Below, in pieces: positions 28,762-37,519 of a stretch of 64,000 nucleotides of DNA. Both the position numbers and the translations under genes were made by a program. Numbering within the stretch: the stretch's first letter is position 1; every line of letters begins with the position of its first letter. The notes under the pieces are model-generated. The model saw nothing but the letters and a program-made list of their open reading frames with translations. It ran no database searches and was not told the DNA's origin. This DNA is from Myroides guanonis (lineage in GTDB: Bacteria > Bacteroidota > Bacteroidia > Flavobacteriales > Flavobacteriaceae). The stretch spans positions 294,308-358,307 of the forward strand of contig NZ_FORU01000002.1 of NCBI RefSeq assembly GCF_900114085.1, read 5' to 3'.

Positions 28762-31700
28762 TCATTTTAAGATTAATATTTTCGTTTTTAGCTCATCAAA
28801 CTCAACCTCAACTCCTTCTTCTAGTTCTTGAACAAACTCCAAAGTATGAGTCAATGTCTCTGATTTGATATATTCTTCATTAGCCAAAACGGCTTCTTTT
28901 ATGTCATTCTGTTCTAGTAAAACAACTTTAATTTTATCAGTCACTTCTAAACCAGAATCCTTTCTAATGTTTTGAATTCGATTTACGAGTTCCCTCGCAA
29001 TCCCTTCGTTTTTCAAAGTCTCGTTGATTGTGATATCCAATGCTACTGTAATCCCATTAGAACTTGCAACCAACCACCCTTCGATATCTTGAGAAGAAAT
29101 CTCAACATCTTCAACTGTTAAGATACTGCTTTTTCCCAATATGAGGATACTTATTTCACCTTTTTTCTCAATTTCTGCGATTTCTTCTTGTCCAAAAGCT
29201 AGAATCTGTTTTGCAACAAGTCCCATTTCCTTACCAAAACGAGGTCCTAATGTCTTGAAATTAGGCTTGATTTGCTTAACCAAAACTCCTGAAGCATCAT
29301 CTAATAATTCAACCTCTTTCACATTAACCTCTGCCATAATTAAATCAGCAACAGCCTCTATTTCTTCTTTCTGTCTGTCGTCCAACACAGGAATCATTAC
29401 TTTCTGAAGAGGTTGACGCACTTTTATCATCTCCTTTTTACGAAGTGACAATACAAGTGAAGACACTGTCTGTGCTTTTTCCATTTTACTTTCCAAACGC
29501 TCATCAATCAAAGATTCATCAACTTTCGGAAATTCAGACAAATGTATAGATTCAAAATCTTCTTTACCTGTAGCTTGCGTTAAGTCTCTGTAAATTTTAT
29601 CCATAAAGAATGGAGCAATAGGAGCACCTAATTTAGCAACTGTAATCAAACATGTGTATAAAGTTTGATAAGCAGCAATCTTATCTTCTGCATATTCACC
29701 TTTCCAGAAACGTCTTCTACACAAGCGAACATACCAATTACTTAGATTCTCAGTTACAAAATCAGTAATAGCACGTGCTGCTTTCGTAGGTTCATATTCC
29801 CCATAATATTCATCAACTCTTTTTACCAATGAGTTTAACTCAGATAGAATCCAACGGTCTATTTCAGGACGTCTTTCAATAGGCACATCCTTTTCACTGT
29901 AAGTAAAACCATCTATGTTCGCATAAAGAGCAAAGAAATTATACGTATTATAAAGAGTACCGAAGAATTTTCTACGAACCTCTGTTATACCTTCTAAATC
30001 AAACTTAAGATTATCCCAAGGATTTGCATTAGAGATCATATACCAACGCGTTGCATCAGGACCATGTTCAGCTAAAGTTTCAAATGGATCAACCGTATTA
30101 CCTAAACTTTTAGACATCTTCAATCCATTCTTATCAAGCACCAATCCATTAGACACTACATTTTTATAAGCCTTAGTATCAAAAACTAGAGTAGCAATTG
30201 CGTGCAAAGTATAAAACCATCCACGTGTTTGATCCACTCCTTCTGCTATAAAATCAGCAGGGTATGCACCATTTTCATCAATCAACTCTCTGTTTTCAAA
30301 AGGATAATGCCATTGTGCATAAGGCATTGAACCAGAATCAAACCAAACGTCGATCAAGTCTGACTCTCTAAACATTGGTTTACCTGATGGGGAAACCAAA
30401 ACAATTTGATCAACAACATTCTTATGTAAGTCAACCTTGTCATAATTCTCTTCAGACATATTGCCCACTTCGAAAGAATGAAAAGGATTCTCTTTTTGAA
30501 TTCCAGCTTGAATAGATTTTTCAATCTCTAACATCAACTCTTCCATAGAGCCGATAACCATCTCTTCTTTTTTATCTTCCGATCTCCATATTGGCAAAGG
30601 AATACCCCAGAAACGAGAACGAGATAAGTTCCAGTCATTAGCATTTTTCAACCAATTACCAAAACGCCCTTCACCAGTAGCCTTAGGCTTCCAATTGATA
30701 GTCTCATTCAGTTCAAACATACGGTCTTTAACCTCTGTAACCTTCACGAACCAAGAATCTAGAGGATAATATAAAATAGGTTTATTAGTTCTCCAACAAT
30801 GAGGATAACTGTGAACATATTTTTCAACTTTAAACGCTTTGTTCTCTTCCTTCAATCGAATAGCGATTTCAACATCAACAGAACGCTCTGGTGCTTGTCC
30901 ATCATCATAATATTCATTCTTCACATATTTACCAGCCATATCGCCCATTGCATCGACAAATCGCCCTTGTAAATCCACCAAAGGAACAGCCTCACCATCT
31001 TTATTCAAGATCAACATTGGTGGAACTTCAGGAGTTGCCTCTTTAGCAACCTTTGCATCATCCGCTCCAAAAGTTGGTGCAGTATGAACAATACCGGTAC
31101 CATCCTCAGTAGTAACGAAATCACCTAGAATTACTCTAAACGCATTCTCAGGTGTTTGATAAGGTAAAACATAAGGCAACAATTGCTCATATTTTACATT
31201 CTCCAAGTCAGCACCCTTAAACTCTTTAACAACTAAAAATGGAATCTTCTTATCAGTCTCTTGATAAGCAGCAACCTCATCTTCTGTTTCAACCACTGCA
31301 TATTTTCCAGCAAATTGCTTTCCAACCAATGATTTTGCAAGAATTACTTGAATAGGTTCAAAAGTATATTGATTGTATGTTTTTACAAGTACATAGTCAA
31401 TCTTTGGACCAACAGTCAATGCCGTATTAGACGGTAATGTCCAAGGAGTAGTTGTCCAAGCTAAAAAATGGATAACCCCTAAACCCTGTAAGAATTCTGG
31501 AAGTGAATCTTCAATCGCTTTAAACTGTGCAACTATAGTCGTGTCTGTAACATCTCTATAACTACCAGGTTGATTGATTTCATGAGAAGACAACCCAGTA
31601 CCAGCTTTTGGAGAATAAGGTTGAATAGTATATCCTTTATACAATAAATCCTTATCGTAAATCTGTTTCAATAACCACCAAACAGATTCCATATATTTTG

Positions 31701-32163
31701 GCTTATAGGTAACATATGGATCTTCCATATCTACCCAATAGCCCATTTTTTCAGTCAAATCATTCCACAAGTCTGTGTAACGCATTACTGTGCGCTTACA
31801 AGCCTCGTTATATTCTTCAACAGTTATTTTAACACCAATGTCTTCTTTGGTAATACCCAATTCTTTCTCGGTCCCTAGTTCAACAGGTAAACCATGTGTA
31901 TCCCAACCTGCCTTACGTTTAACTTGAAAACCCTTTTGAGTTTTGTATCGACAAAAAATATCTTTAATTGCACGAGCCATCACGTGGTGAATTCCAGGTT
32001 TCCCATTTGCAGAAGGTGGACCTTCGAAAAATACGTAAGGAGTATTACCCTCTCTTGTGGTAATACTTTTATCGAATATCGATTGTTGTTGCCAAAAATC
32101 TAAAATCTCCGATGCTACTCCAGGTAAATCAAGACCTTTATATTCAGTAAATTTAGTGCTCAT
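28762..32163 (-). CDS. ileS: Isoleucine--tRNA ligase, IleS2 type with a GxHH signature
   Basis: A 1133-residue cytoplasmic class I synthetase. Its length and architecture are those of the eukaryote-like IleS2 group. The catalytic signature after GPPSANGKP reads GIHH (residues 57-60) instead of HxGH, so the first and third positions are swapped. The KMSKS motif is intact (NGLKMSKSLGN). A large editing domain and a long helical anticodon domain follow (TDFVTENLSNWYVRLCRRRFW, core NWYVRLCRRRFW). IleS2 enzymes are known to tolerate mupirocin, and the GxHH form has been described as highly resistant. It is followed by the DksA/TraR-like gene. Confidence 0.97.
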   Translation of the reverse strand: MSTKFTEYKGLDLPGVASEILDFWQQQSIFDKSITTREGNTPYVFFEGPPSANGKPGIHHVMARAIKDIFCRYKTQKGFQVKRKAGWDTHGLPVELGTEKELGITKEDIGVKITVEEYNEACKRTVMRYTDLWNDLTEKMGYWVDMEDPYVTYKPKYMESVWWLLKQIYDKDLLYKGYTIQPYSPKAGTGLSSHEINQPGSYRDVTDTTIVAQFKAIEDSLPEFLQGLGVIHFLAWTTTPWTLPSNTALTVGPKIDYVLVKTYNQYTFEPIQVILAKSLVGKQFAGKYAVVETEDEVAAYQETDKKIPFLVVKEFKGADLENVKYEQLLPYVLPYQTPENAFRVILGDFVTTEDGTGIVHTAPTFGADDAKVAKEATPEVPPMLILNKDGEAVPLVDLQGRFVDAMGDMAGKYVKNEYYDDGQAPERSVDVEIAIRLKEENKAFKVEKYVHSYPHCWRTNKPILYYPLDSWFVKVTEVKDRMFELNETINWKPKATGEGRFGNWLKNANDWNLSRSRFWGIPLPIWRSEDKKEEMVIGSMEELMLEIEKSIQAGIQKENPFHSFEVGNMSEENYDKVDLHKNVVDQIVLVSPSGKPMFRESDLIDVWFDSGSMPYAQWHYPFENRELIDENGAYPADFIAEGVDQTRGWFYTLHAIATLVFDTKAYKNVVSNGLVLDKNGLKMSKSLGNTVDPFETLAEHGPDATRWYMISNANPWDNLKFDLEGITEVRRKFFGTLYNTYNFFALYANIDGFTYSEKDVPIERRPEIDRWILSELNSLVKRVDEYYGEYEPTKAARAITDFVTENLSNWYVRLCRRRFWKGEYAEDKIAAYQTLYTCLITVAKLGAPIAPFFMDKIYRDLTQATGKEDFESIHLSEFPKVDESLIDERLESKMEKAQTVSSLVLSLRKKEMIKVRQPLQKVMIPVLDDRQKEEIEAVADLIMAEVNVKEVELLDDASGVLVKQIKPNFKTLGPRFGKEMGLVAKQILAFGQEEIAEIEKKGEISILILGKSSILTVEDVEISSQDIEGWLVASSNGITVALDITINETLKNEGIARELVNRIQNIRKDSGLEVTDKIKVVLLEQNDIKEAVLANEEYIKSETLTHTLEFVQELEEGVEVEFDELKTKILILK

Positions 32164-32286
32164 TTTAATCTATATTTCTATCAGTTGTGCGAAATTAAAC
32201 AATTTCATTTAATAATAACCTTATTTATAAATTGTAATAAAAGTAAAGCTTATTTTTTAAGGACTTTATACATCAAAAAACCTTTT

Positions 32287-33003
32287 TCAATTCAAAAAAA
32301 CCTCTTTTAACACATCTAAAGACTTTGGTTTTCTAAACTCACTAAGATGCAATTCATAATACCTCATCAACAAATCGACTAGTACATTTCGTTCCTTTCC
32401 ATTAAATATGCGTTGGTCTTTCAAAAAAGAATGTTGAAGCAACCTCTTAAACAAAATCGTTTCTTGCTTTTCAATAGCACCCACATCATAATAACTCGAA
32501 AATCTACCATCGATACAATTAAAATAATCCTTCTCAATTCCAGTACAATCTGGATAAAACCCTAAATACTTAGTAAGCTCAACCAAAAAAAGCAGATGGA
32601 AATTTGCTATAGACTCATGAGTATCCAACCACAATAAAGCCGTCTCTAAAAACATAAATAACGATTCTTCAATCTGCTCTTCCCTAATAGAATTCGACAA
32701 AATTTCAGATAAAAATATTGCGATGTTACTTTTCGAAAAATCGTAACTTATAGTTTGATAAGGATGAGACAATCGAACCTCTTTAAAATACTCTAGCCCG
32801 CCTTTATTCTTGAATTCAAAACCAATTTCCAACAATGTTAATGGCTGAAAATAAGCAATACTTAAACCACTTTTTGATTTGGTAAAAGCATTTCTTACAA
32901 AAAAAGACTGAATGCCCATTTCTTGCGTATAACACTTAACAATCAAGCTCTTGTCTTGATATTTAAGAGTACTTAATACCAAAGCCTTGGTTTTCACTTG
33001 CAT
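32287..33003 (-). CDS. recO: DNA repair protein RecO
   Basis: A 238-residue protein of the RecFOR pathway that loads RecA on SSB-coated gaps. It has an N-terminal OB fold (KTKALVLSTLKYQDKSLIVKCYT, core LVLSTLKYQDKSLIV) and a helical domain with LGFYPDC near the centre. Only two of the four zinc-type cysteines are visible (DCTGIEKDYFNC). The length fits. It begins 3 nt after the PorZ-like gene ends, so it is in the same transcript. Confidence 0.92.
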   Translation of the reverse strand: MQVKTKALVLSTLKYQDKSLIVKCYTQEMGIQSFFVRNAFTKSKSGLSIAYFQPLTLLEIGFEFKNKGGLEYFKEVRLSHPYQTISYDFSKSNIAIFLSEILSNSIREEQIEESLFMFLETALLWLDTHESIANFHLLFLVELTKYLGFYPDCTGIEKDYFNCIDGRFSSYYDVGAIEKQETILFKRLLQHSFLKDQRIFNGKERNVLVDLLMRYYELHLSEFRKPKSLDVLKEVFLN

Positions 33004-33006
33004 CTT

Positions 33007-35328
33007 CTAACGTATAATCATTAATTTCTTAACCGTTTTTTCAGCCCCGTCTTGAGAGCTAATAAAAATCAGATATACGCCAGAATTAACTTTTCTTCCC
33101 GAAAAAGAATAAGTATCCCACACCACAGTTCCACCTTGAGAAGTAGACTCAAAAACCAAGTTTCCCTCCACATCAGCAATTTTAACATTCGACTTATCCA
33201 AAAGTCCCGTGATTTTTACTTCTCCAAGAAACTCAGGTCTAACGGGATTTGGGTAAGCGATCACATTTCCATAACCAGATGTACCCTCTGTTGCATTTCC
33301 AATAAAAGAGACAACACCCGAATCCGTAGCAAAAAACACCTCTCCCGTTTTCTCGTTAATATCGATATCGTTGACAATATTATTTGGCAATGGCGAGTTC
33401 TCTTTAGTGAAATGGTAAATAGTTTTTTGTCCATTAGCTGAAACCAAAAACACCCCAGCATCAACTACCGCTACCCATTTATTATTAGCACCGTCAACCC
33501 TAATTTTCGAAATATCTTGCTGATAAAAAAGTTCCTCAGCCAAACCATCTTGCAAAATAACAATAGAATTCGTCTGAAGCTGTCCATCATTTAAGAAACG
33601 ATCTGGATTAGACAAAATTCTCAACCCTTTATATGTTCCAATCCACATCTGATTGTTTTTATCAATGGCAATGCTCCTAACATTATTATCAGGCAAGTCC
33701 CCACTGATAGAATTAGAATTTAATATAACAACCTTATTTCCCTTCTTCTCGTTAAACCCAATCAAACCATCTTTATAACTCGGAATCCATTTGGTATCAT
33801 TTCTATCAATTAATGGAGCACCGAAGCTAGAAAGCTCAACATCTTGTAATCTATTCCCAAAACTATAAGAGTTCCAATCCCCGTTACTCATCTTCTGTTT
33901 CAAAGTATTGTAAACCATACTATTCGTAACCCAAATAGTACCATCTCTATCAAATGCAGGTCCATTAACGCGAACAGACACATAATCTGGAGACACACCG
34001 TGAGTCAAAGGATCTAGTTTTTCTAAACCATTAGAACCCGTATTTTCAGAATCGTACAAACCCACCTCACTCCTTGACAAATCACTTTCGTTTAAATCTA
34101 TTTGCAACAGTCCAGAATGAAAAGAACTCACAAACAATTGATCTTGATTGCGGGGATGTAGTCTAGCTTTAGACATCGCTTTAGCACCTCTCAATTTATC
34201 ATGACCTATGTGCTCCCAGCCTTTTTTGCCACTATACCTACTTAGACCATATGATCCCAAATCAGGATTGTGAGGATTATAACTATTGCTATAACCACCA
34301 AAAATCATCCACATACCATTCTCAGTGCTCAACAATGAGAAAACACGATTGTTCAAAGGACCTTCAGGAGTAAGATGCGATGGATTATTTGGATTACTCA
34401 AAGAAAACTGCAAAAGTCCACTGTCTTGAACACCTACATAAACAAAATCGTTTAGAAAAACCGCAGACTGAATATAGCTTCGATCAATTTCTCCAACAAA
34501 CTTTAAATCCAAACTATATACTTTTGCTTCCGACTGTGAACTTATAGTAACATGCGACTTAGACCGAACTATATTTCTAAAATCAGACTCTAAACTATCA
34601 AAACTCTCAAAACCACTTAATTTCAAAACATACATAGCATTATCATCTTTCACACCAATCAACATCTCTCCAATACTACAAACTCCTATCCATTTACCGT
34701 AATCATAAACACTCCATTGCTTATAGTCAACTAGATTAGGGTTGTTCACTTCAGCACGTTTAAGCCCACCTTTTTCGGTAGCTGCATAAATCCATTTTCC
34801 AACAACAGCAACTTGGAAAACCTTTTCATTCCCCCCTTGGTCTCCAATAAAAAAAGTATCTAAAAATTCATTGTTATTTAAGTTTATAACACTAATTCCA
34901 TAATTAGTAGCTATAAACAACTCACCCTTAAACTCCAAAAAACTATTTATTCTTTTCAATTCAGGAGACAAAGAGTTTTTGTCAAAAATATCGTCAATAA
35001 AAGAAATCTTCCCATTGATTCTATTCACTACTTGAATAGTTCCATCTTCATTTCCAATGATTAACTTTTTGAATTTTTCGCTGTAATGCAAGGCAGTAAC
35101 CTTTTGCATCCTCAAACCTTGAATAGAGCTAATAGTCTCTACCGAAGACGTCTTAGTATTAAAAATTAATATTGCATTCTCAGTAGCACCAAACACCTCA
35201 TCATCACCAACACTCAACTGAGAAACATTATTGTAAGAAAAATAATCCCTCCAAACCTGCTTTTGCGCCAAGCTGTAGAAAGAAGTTAAAATAAATAATA
35301 TGCTTAAAATAAACCTCATCTGTTTCAT
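33007..35328 (-). CDS. porZ: Type IX secretion component PorZ-like (two beta-propellers plus sorting domain)
   Basis: A 773-residue protein from ATG 35328; a TTG at 35340 is less likely. The signal peptide ends in YSLAQ. Two seven-bladed propeller regions follow, with two-component-regulator-type blades (NNVRSIAIDKNNQMWIGTYKG, core DKNNQMWIGTYKG; LPNNIVNDIDINEKTGEV). The last 85 residues are a type A T9SS sorting domain (AYPNPV...SGVYLIFISSQ...KKLMIIR). Length and domain order match PorZ of the attachment complex that links A-LPS to cargo. It precedes recO by 3 nt. An ordinary secreted propeller is the main alternative. Confidence 0.85.
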   Translation of the reverse strand: MKQMRFILSILFILTSFYSLAQKQVWRDYFSYNNVSQLSVGDDEVFGATENAILIFNTKTSSVETISSIQGLRMQKVTALHYSEKFKKLIIGNEDGTIQVVNRINGKISFIDDIFDKNSLSPELKRINSFLEFKGELFIATNYGISVINLNNNEFLDTFFIGDQGGNEKVFQVAVVGKWIYAATEKGGLKRAEVNNPNLVDYKQWSVYDYGKWIGVCSIGEMLIGVKDDNAMYVLKLSGFESFDSLESDFRNIVRSKSHVTISSQSEAKVYSLDLKFVGEIDRSYIQSAVFLNDFVYVGVQDSGLLQFSLSNPNNPSHLTPEGPLNNRVFSLLSTENGMWMIFGGYSNSYNPHNPDLGSYGLSRYSGKKGWEHIGHDKLRGAKAMSKARLHPRNQDQLFVSSFHSGLLQIDLNESDLSRSEVGLYDSENTGSNGLEKLDPLTHGVSPDYVSVRVNGPAFDRDGTIWVTNSMVYNTLKQKMSNGDWNSYSFGNRLQDVELSSFGAPLIDRNDTKWIPSYKDGLIGFNEKKGNKVVILNSNSISGDLPDNNVRSIAIDKNNQMWIGTYKGLRILSNPDRFLNDGQLQTNSIVILQDGLAEELFYQQDISKIRVDGANNKWVAVVDAGVFLVSANGQKTIYHFTKENSPLPNNIVNDIDINEKTGEVFFATDSGVVSFIGNATEGTSGYGNVIAYPNPVRPEFLGEVKITGLLDKSNVKIADVEGNLVFESTSQGGTVVWDTYSFSGRKVNSGVYLIFISSQDGAEKTVKKLMIIR

Positions 35329-35435
35329 AGTAAAAAACAAATATAAGGTTTTTATGAGTTGATAGTTTAGAGCATTTTATTATTACATCTCAACCGTCTA
35401 ACCCGTAAAAACCCATAATTAAAAACACCATAAAA

Positions 35436-35481
35436 AAATGGTAAAAGAACAGTCTTTAGTCACAACTTTCTTTTACCATTT
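35436..35481 (-). terminator. Terminator after the DUF5689 lipoprotein gene
   Basis: 12-bp stem AAATGGTAAAAG/CTTTTACCATTT (35436-35447 with 35470-35481), extended by two A-T pairs, with a long 18-nt loop. It lies 77 nt past the stop of the minus-strand gene. Confidence 0.6.
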
Positions 35482-35557
35482 CAAAATACACAACTTAAAA
35501 ATAATATCTAATATTCACTCTTCAACAAAGAAAAGAATGAAGATACCACCCCTCTAT

Positions 35558-37495
35558 TTACTCAAATTGAAAATCATCAATTATCAATTTATAATCCACA
35601 TCCTTTCCAACCTTAAGAGCCAACAAACTTCCAGCACCAGTAGTATTATAATCTACACCAGCCAAGTCCAAAGTCAACTTAACCCATTGTCCTTTGGTAT
35701 CAATAACCCCAGTATATTGATTATTTCCCGCTGCTACAATCTCTTTATCAACCTCTAAATCTGTCACATTAAAAGCCTTATAAGTCGCATCGTTCAAATA
35801 GACATTCAAGGACAATGATTTCGGAGATGTTCCCTTAACCCAAAAGCTTAGCTTGCTTTTTCCCGCAGGAACATTCGCTATATTTTCAACTGTAAACACA
35901 TAATCATTTCCACTCGGAGTACCATTAAGATCCATTCCATTAGAACCATTTCGACCACCTCCAACATTCTGCGTCGCATAACTCTTAACACCAAAACTTG
36001 AAACTACAGATAAAAACGCGTTCCAATCTTCAAAATCAGCACCAGGAAACACTAAATCACCATTACCCGGATCAGGATTTCCTCCACCATCTTCCCCTCC
36101 TTCAATCATAACATTGTCAATCAATAAATCATACGCAGCATCTTTACCAACCTTAAAGGCAATAAAACTTCCAACTCCAGTAGTGTTATAATCTACGCCA
36201 CTCAAGTCAAGAGTCACTTTAATCCAATTTCCATTAGTATTGATTGTTCCGTTGTATTGATTGGTTCCATTCCCTTGTGAATTCATTTCAGTATTTACAG
36301 TTAGGTCTTTACTCACAGTTGCACTTTCAAGATTATAAACATCGAAATTCACCCCATTACTTCTATATAAATTAATAGACAATGATTTTGCAGAAGTACC
36401 CTTTACAAAAAAGGAAATCTTATCTGCATTTATAGGAACATTCTTATTGTTTTCTACTGTGAACACATAATCATTACCAGCAGGAGTACCAATAAATCCA
36501 ATTGCATTAGAAGCAGTCATTCCCTTACCAACTTGGTGTGTCGCATAGTCCTTCAATCCATGTGACGTTAGCTGAGCCGTAAAAACGCTCCAATCTTCAA
36601 AATCCGATCCCATGAAAGCCAATTGCCCCTCTACTTTTGGTTCTTCACCATCTCCCGGTTCTTCAATATCCTTTCCAAAACGCTCTTTATCAAGTTTTAT
36701 ATCCGCTCTACTTCTCGCAATAAACTGATAATCTACCCTATCCCCAGCTTCAAATTTTGTCAGAACTCCCGTTATAGAACCACTGTTCTTAGGGATAATA
36801 TCTCCATTATATTCAGCAAAAGAACCAGTTCTAAAAATGAGAGTATTTCCCTTACTGTCTTCTAGAGAACGATTAGTCTGCCCACCAATCACATTTTTAG
36901 AATCGTAATAAGTAGTATTAACATCAGCCGCTTGAAATTGAATTTCTTCTACAGTAATTAATTTCCCCACATATTTATCATTCCCCTTAAGATCTTCAAG
37001 CTTAACAACATGTACCAAATCCTTTTCAGGAACAACTTTGCAAGCTCTAGTTAAATGTTGTTTATAAGTTTGAGCATTAATCTGTCCAACATTGAAATTA
37101 AACAAATCACCTATTTGTAATATACCATTGCTTTTTTGAATATATAGACCTTTTAGATCGATAAACACCCTTCTCCCCGTATTGTAATAATTATGAAGAT
37201 TTGCCTCATTAACTGGAACACGGAAAGCAATGCTATCATCGGAAATAAGATATAGTTCCTTATAAAAATTCCCACCCTTATCACTAGATACAACCACTCC
37301 AGTCACAACGTCATTACCATTCAATTGTACCGGTGTTTTTGTAGCTATATCAGCTAATTCCTTAATGGTGGTAGTTGTGATTATATTTGGTTCACTACAG
37401 TCAATATTAGGAACTGCAAAATCGTCATTTGCACAACTACTAAATAGGGTCGCACAAAATGCTAATATTAGAATTGATGTAAAAAATGATTTCAT
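35558..37495 (-). CDS. DUF5689 lipoprotein with two tandem beta-sandwich repeats
   Basis: A 645-residue protein with lipobox LFSSC (Cys20). The N-terminal DUF5689 region (about 38-270) resembles the OB-like domains found beside secreted nucleases (VTGVVVSSDKGGNFYKELYL, core VVSSDKGGNFYKE; VGKLITVEEIQF). Two similar C-terminal domains (about 290-470 and 485-645) share PAGNDYVFTVEN/PSGNDYVFTVEN and VDYNTTGVGS/VDYNTTGAGS and look like an internal duplication. It is most likely anchored at the cell surface. It lies 24 nt after a TonB receptor, which suggests a paired uptake system like SusD with SusC, though there is no SusD homology. Confidence 0.8.
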   Translation of the reverse strand: MKSFFTSILILAFCATLFSSCANDDFAVPNIDCSEPNIITTTTIKELADIATKTPVQLNGNDVVTGVVVSSDKGGNFYKELYLISDDSIAFRVPVNEANLHNYYNTGRRVFIDLKGLYIQKSNGILQIGDLFNFNVGQINAQTYKQHLTRACKVVPEKDLVHVVKLEDLKGNDKYVGKLITVEEIQFQAADVNTTYYDSKNVIGGQTNRSLEDSKGNTLIFRTGSFAEYNGDIIPKNSGSITGVLTKFEAGDRVDYQFIARSRADIKLDKERFGKDIEEPGDGEEPKVEGQLAFMGSDFEDWSVFTAQLTSHGLKDYATHQVGKGMTASNAIGFIGTPAGNDYVFTVENNKNVPINADKISFFVKGTSAKSLSINLYRSNGVNFDVYNLESATVSKDLTVNTEMNSQGNGTNQYNGTINTNGNWIKVTLDLSGVDYNTTGVGSFIAFKVGKDAAYDLLIDNVMIEGGEDGGGNPDPGNGDLVFPGADFEDWNAFLSVVSSFGVKSYATQNVGGGRNGSNGMDLNGTPSGNDYVFTVENIANVPAGKSKLSFWVKGTSPKSLSLNVYLNDATYKAFNVTDLEVDKEIVAAGNNQYTGVIDTKGQWVKLTLDLAGVDYNTTGAGSLLALKVGKDVDYKLIIDDFQFE

Positions 37496-37519
37496 AATAT
37501 AACTCTATTTAAATTATTA

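Noticed and set aside
36623..36865. Plus-strand frames opposite the DUF5689 gene and the second TonB receptor (36623-40145)
   Set aside because: They lack domains, and the minus-strand genes are convincing.
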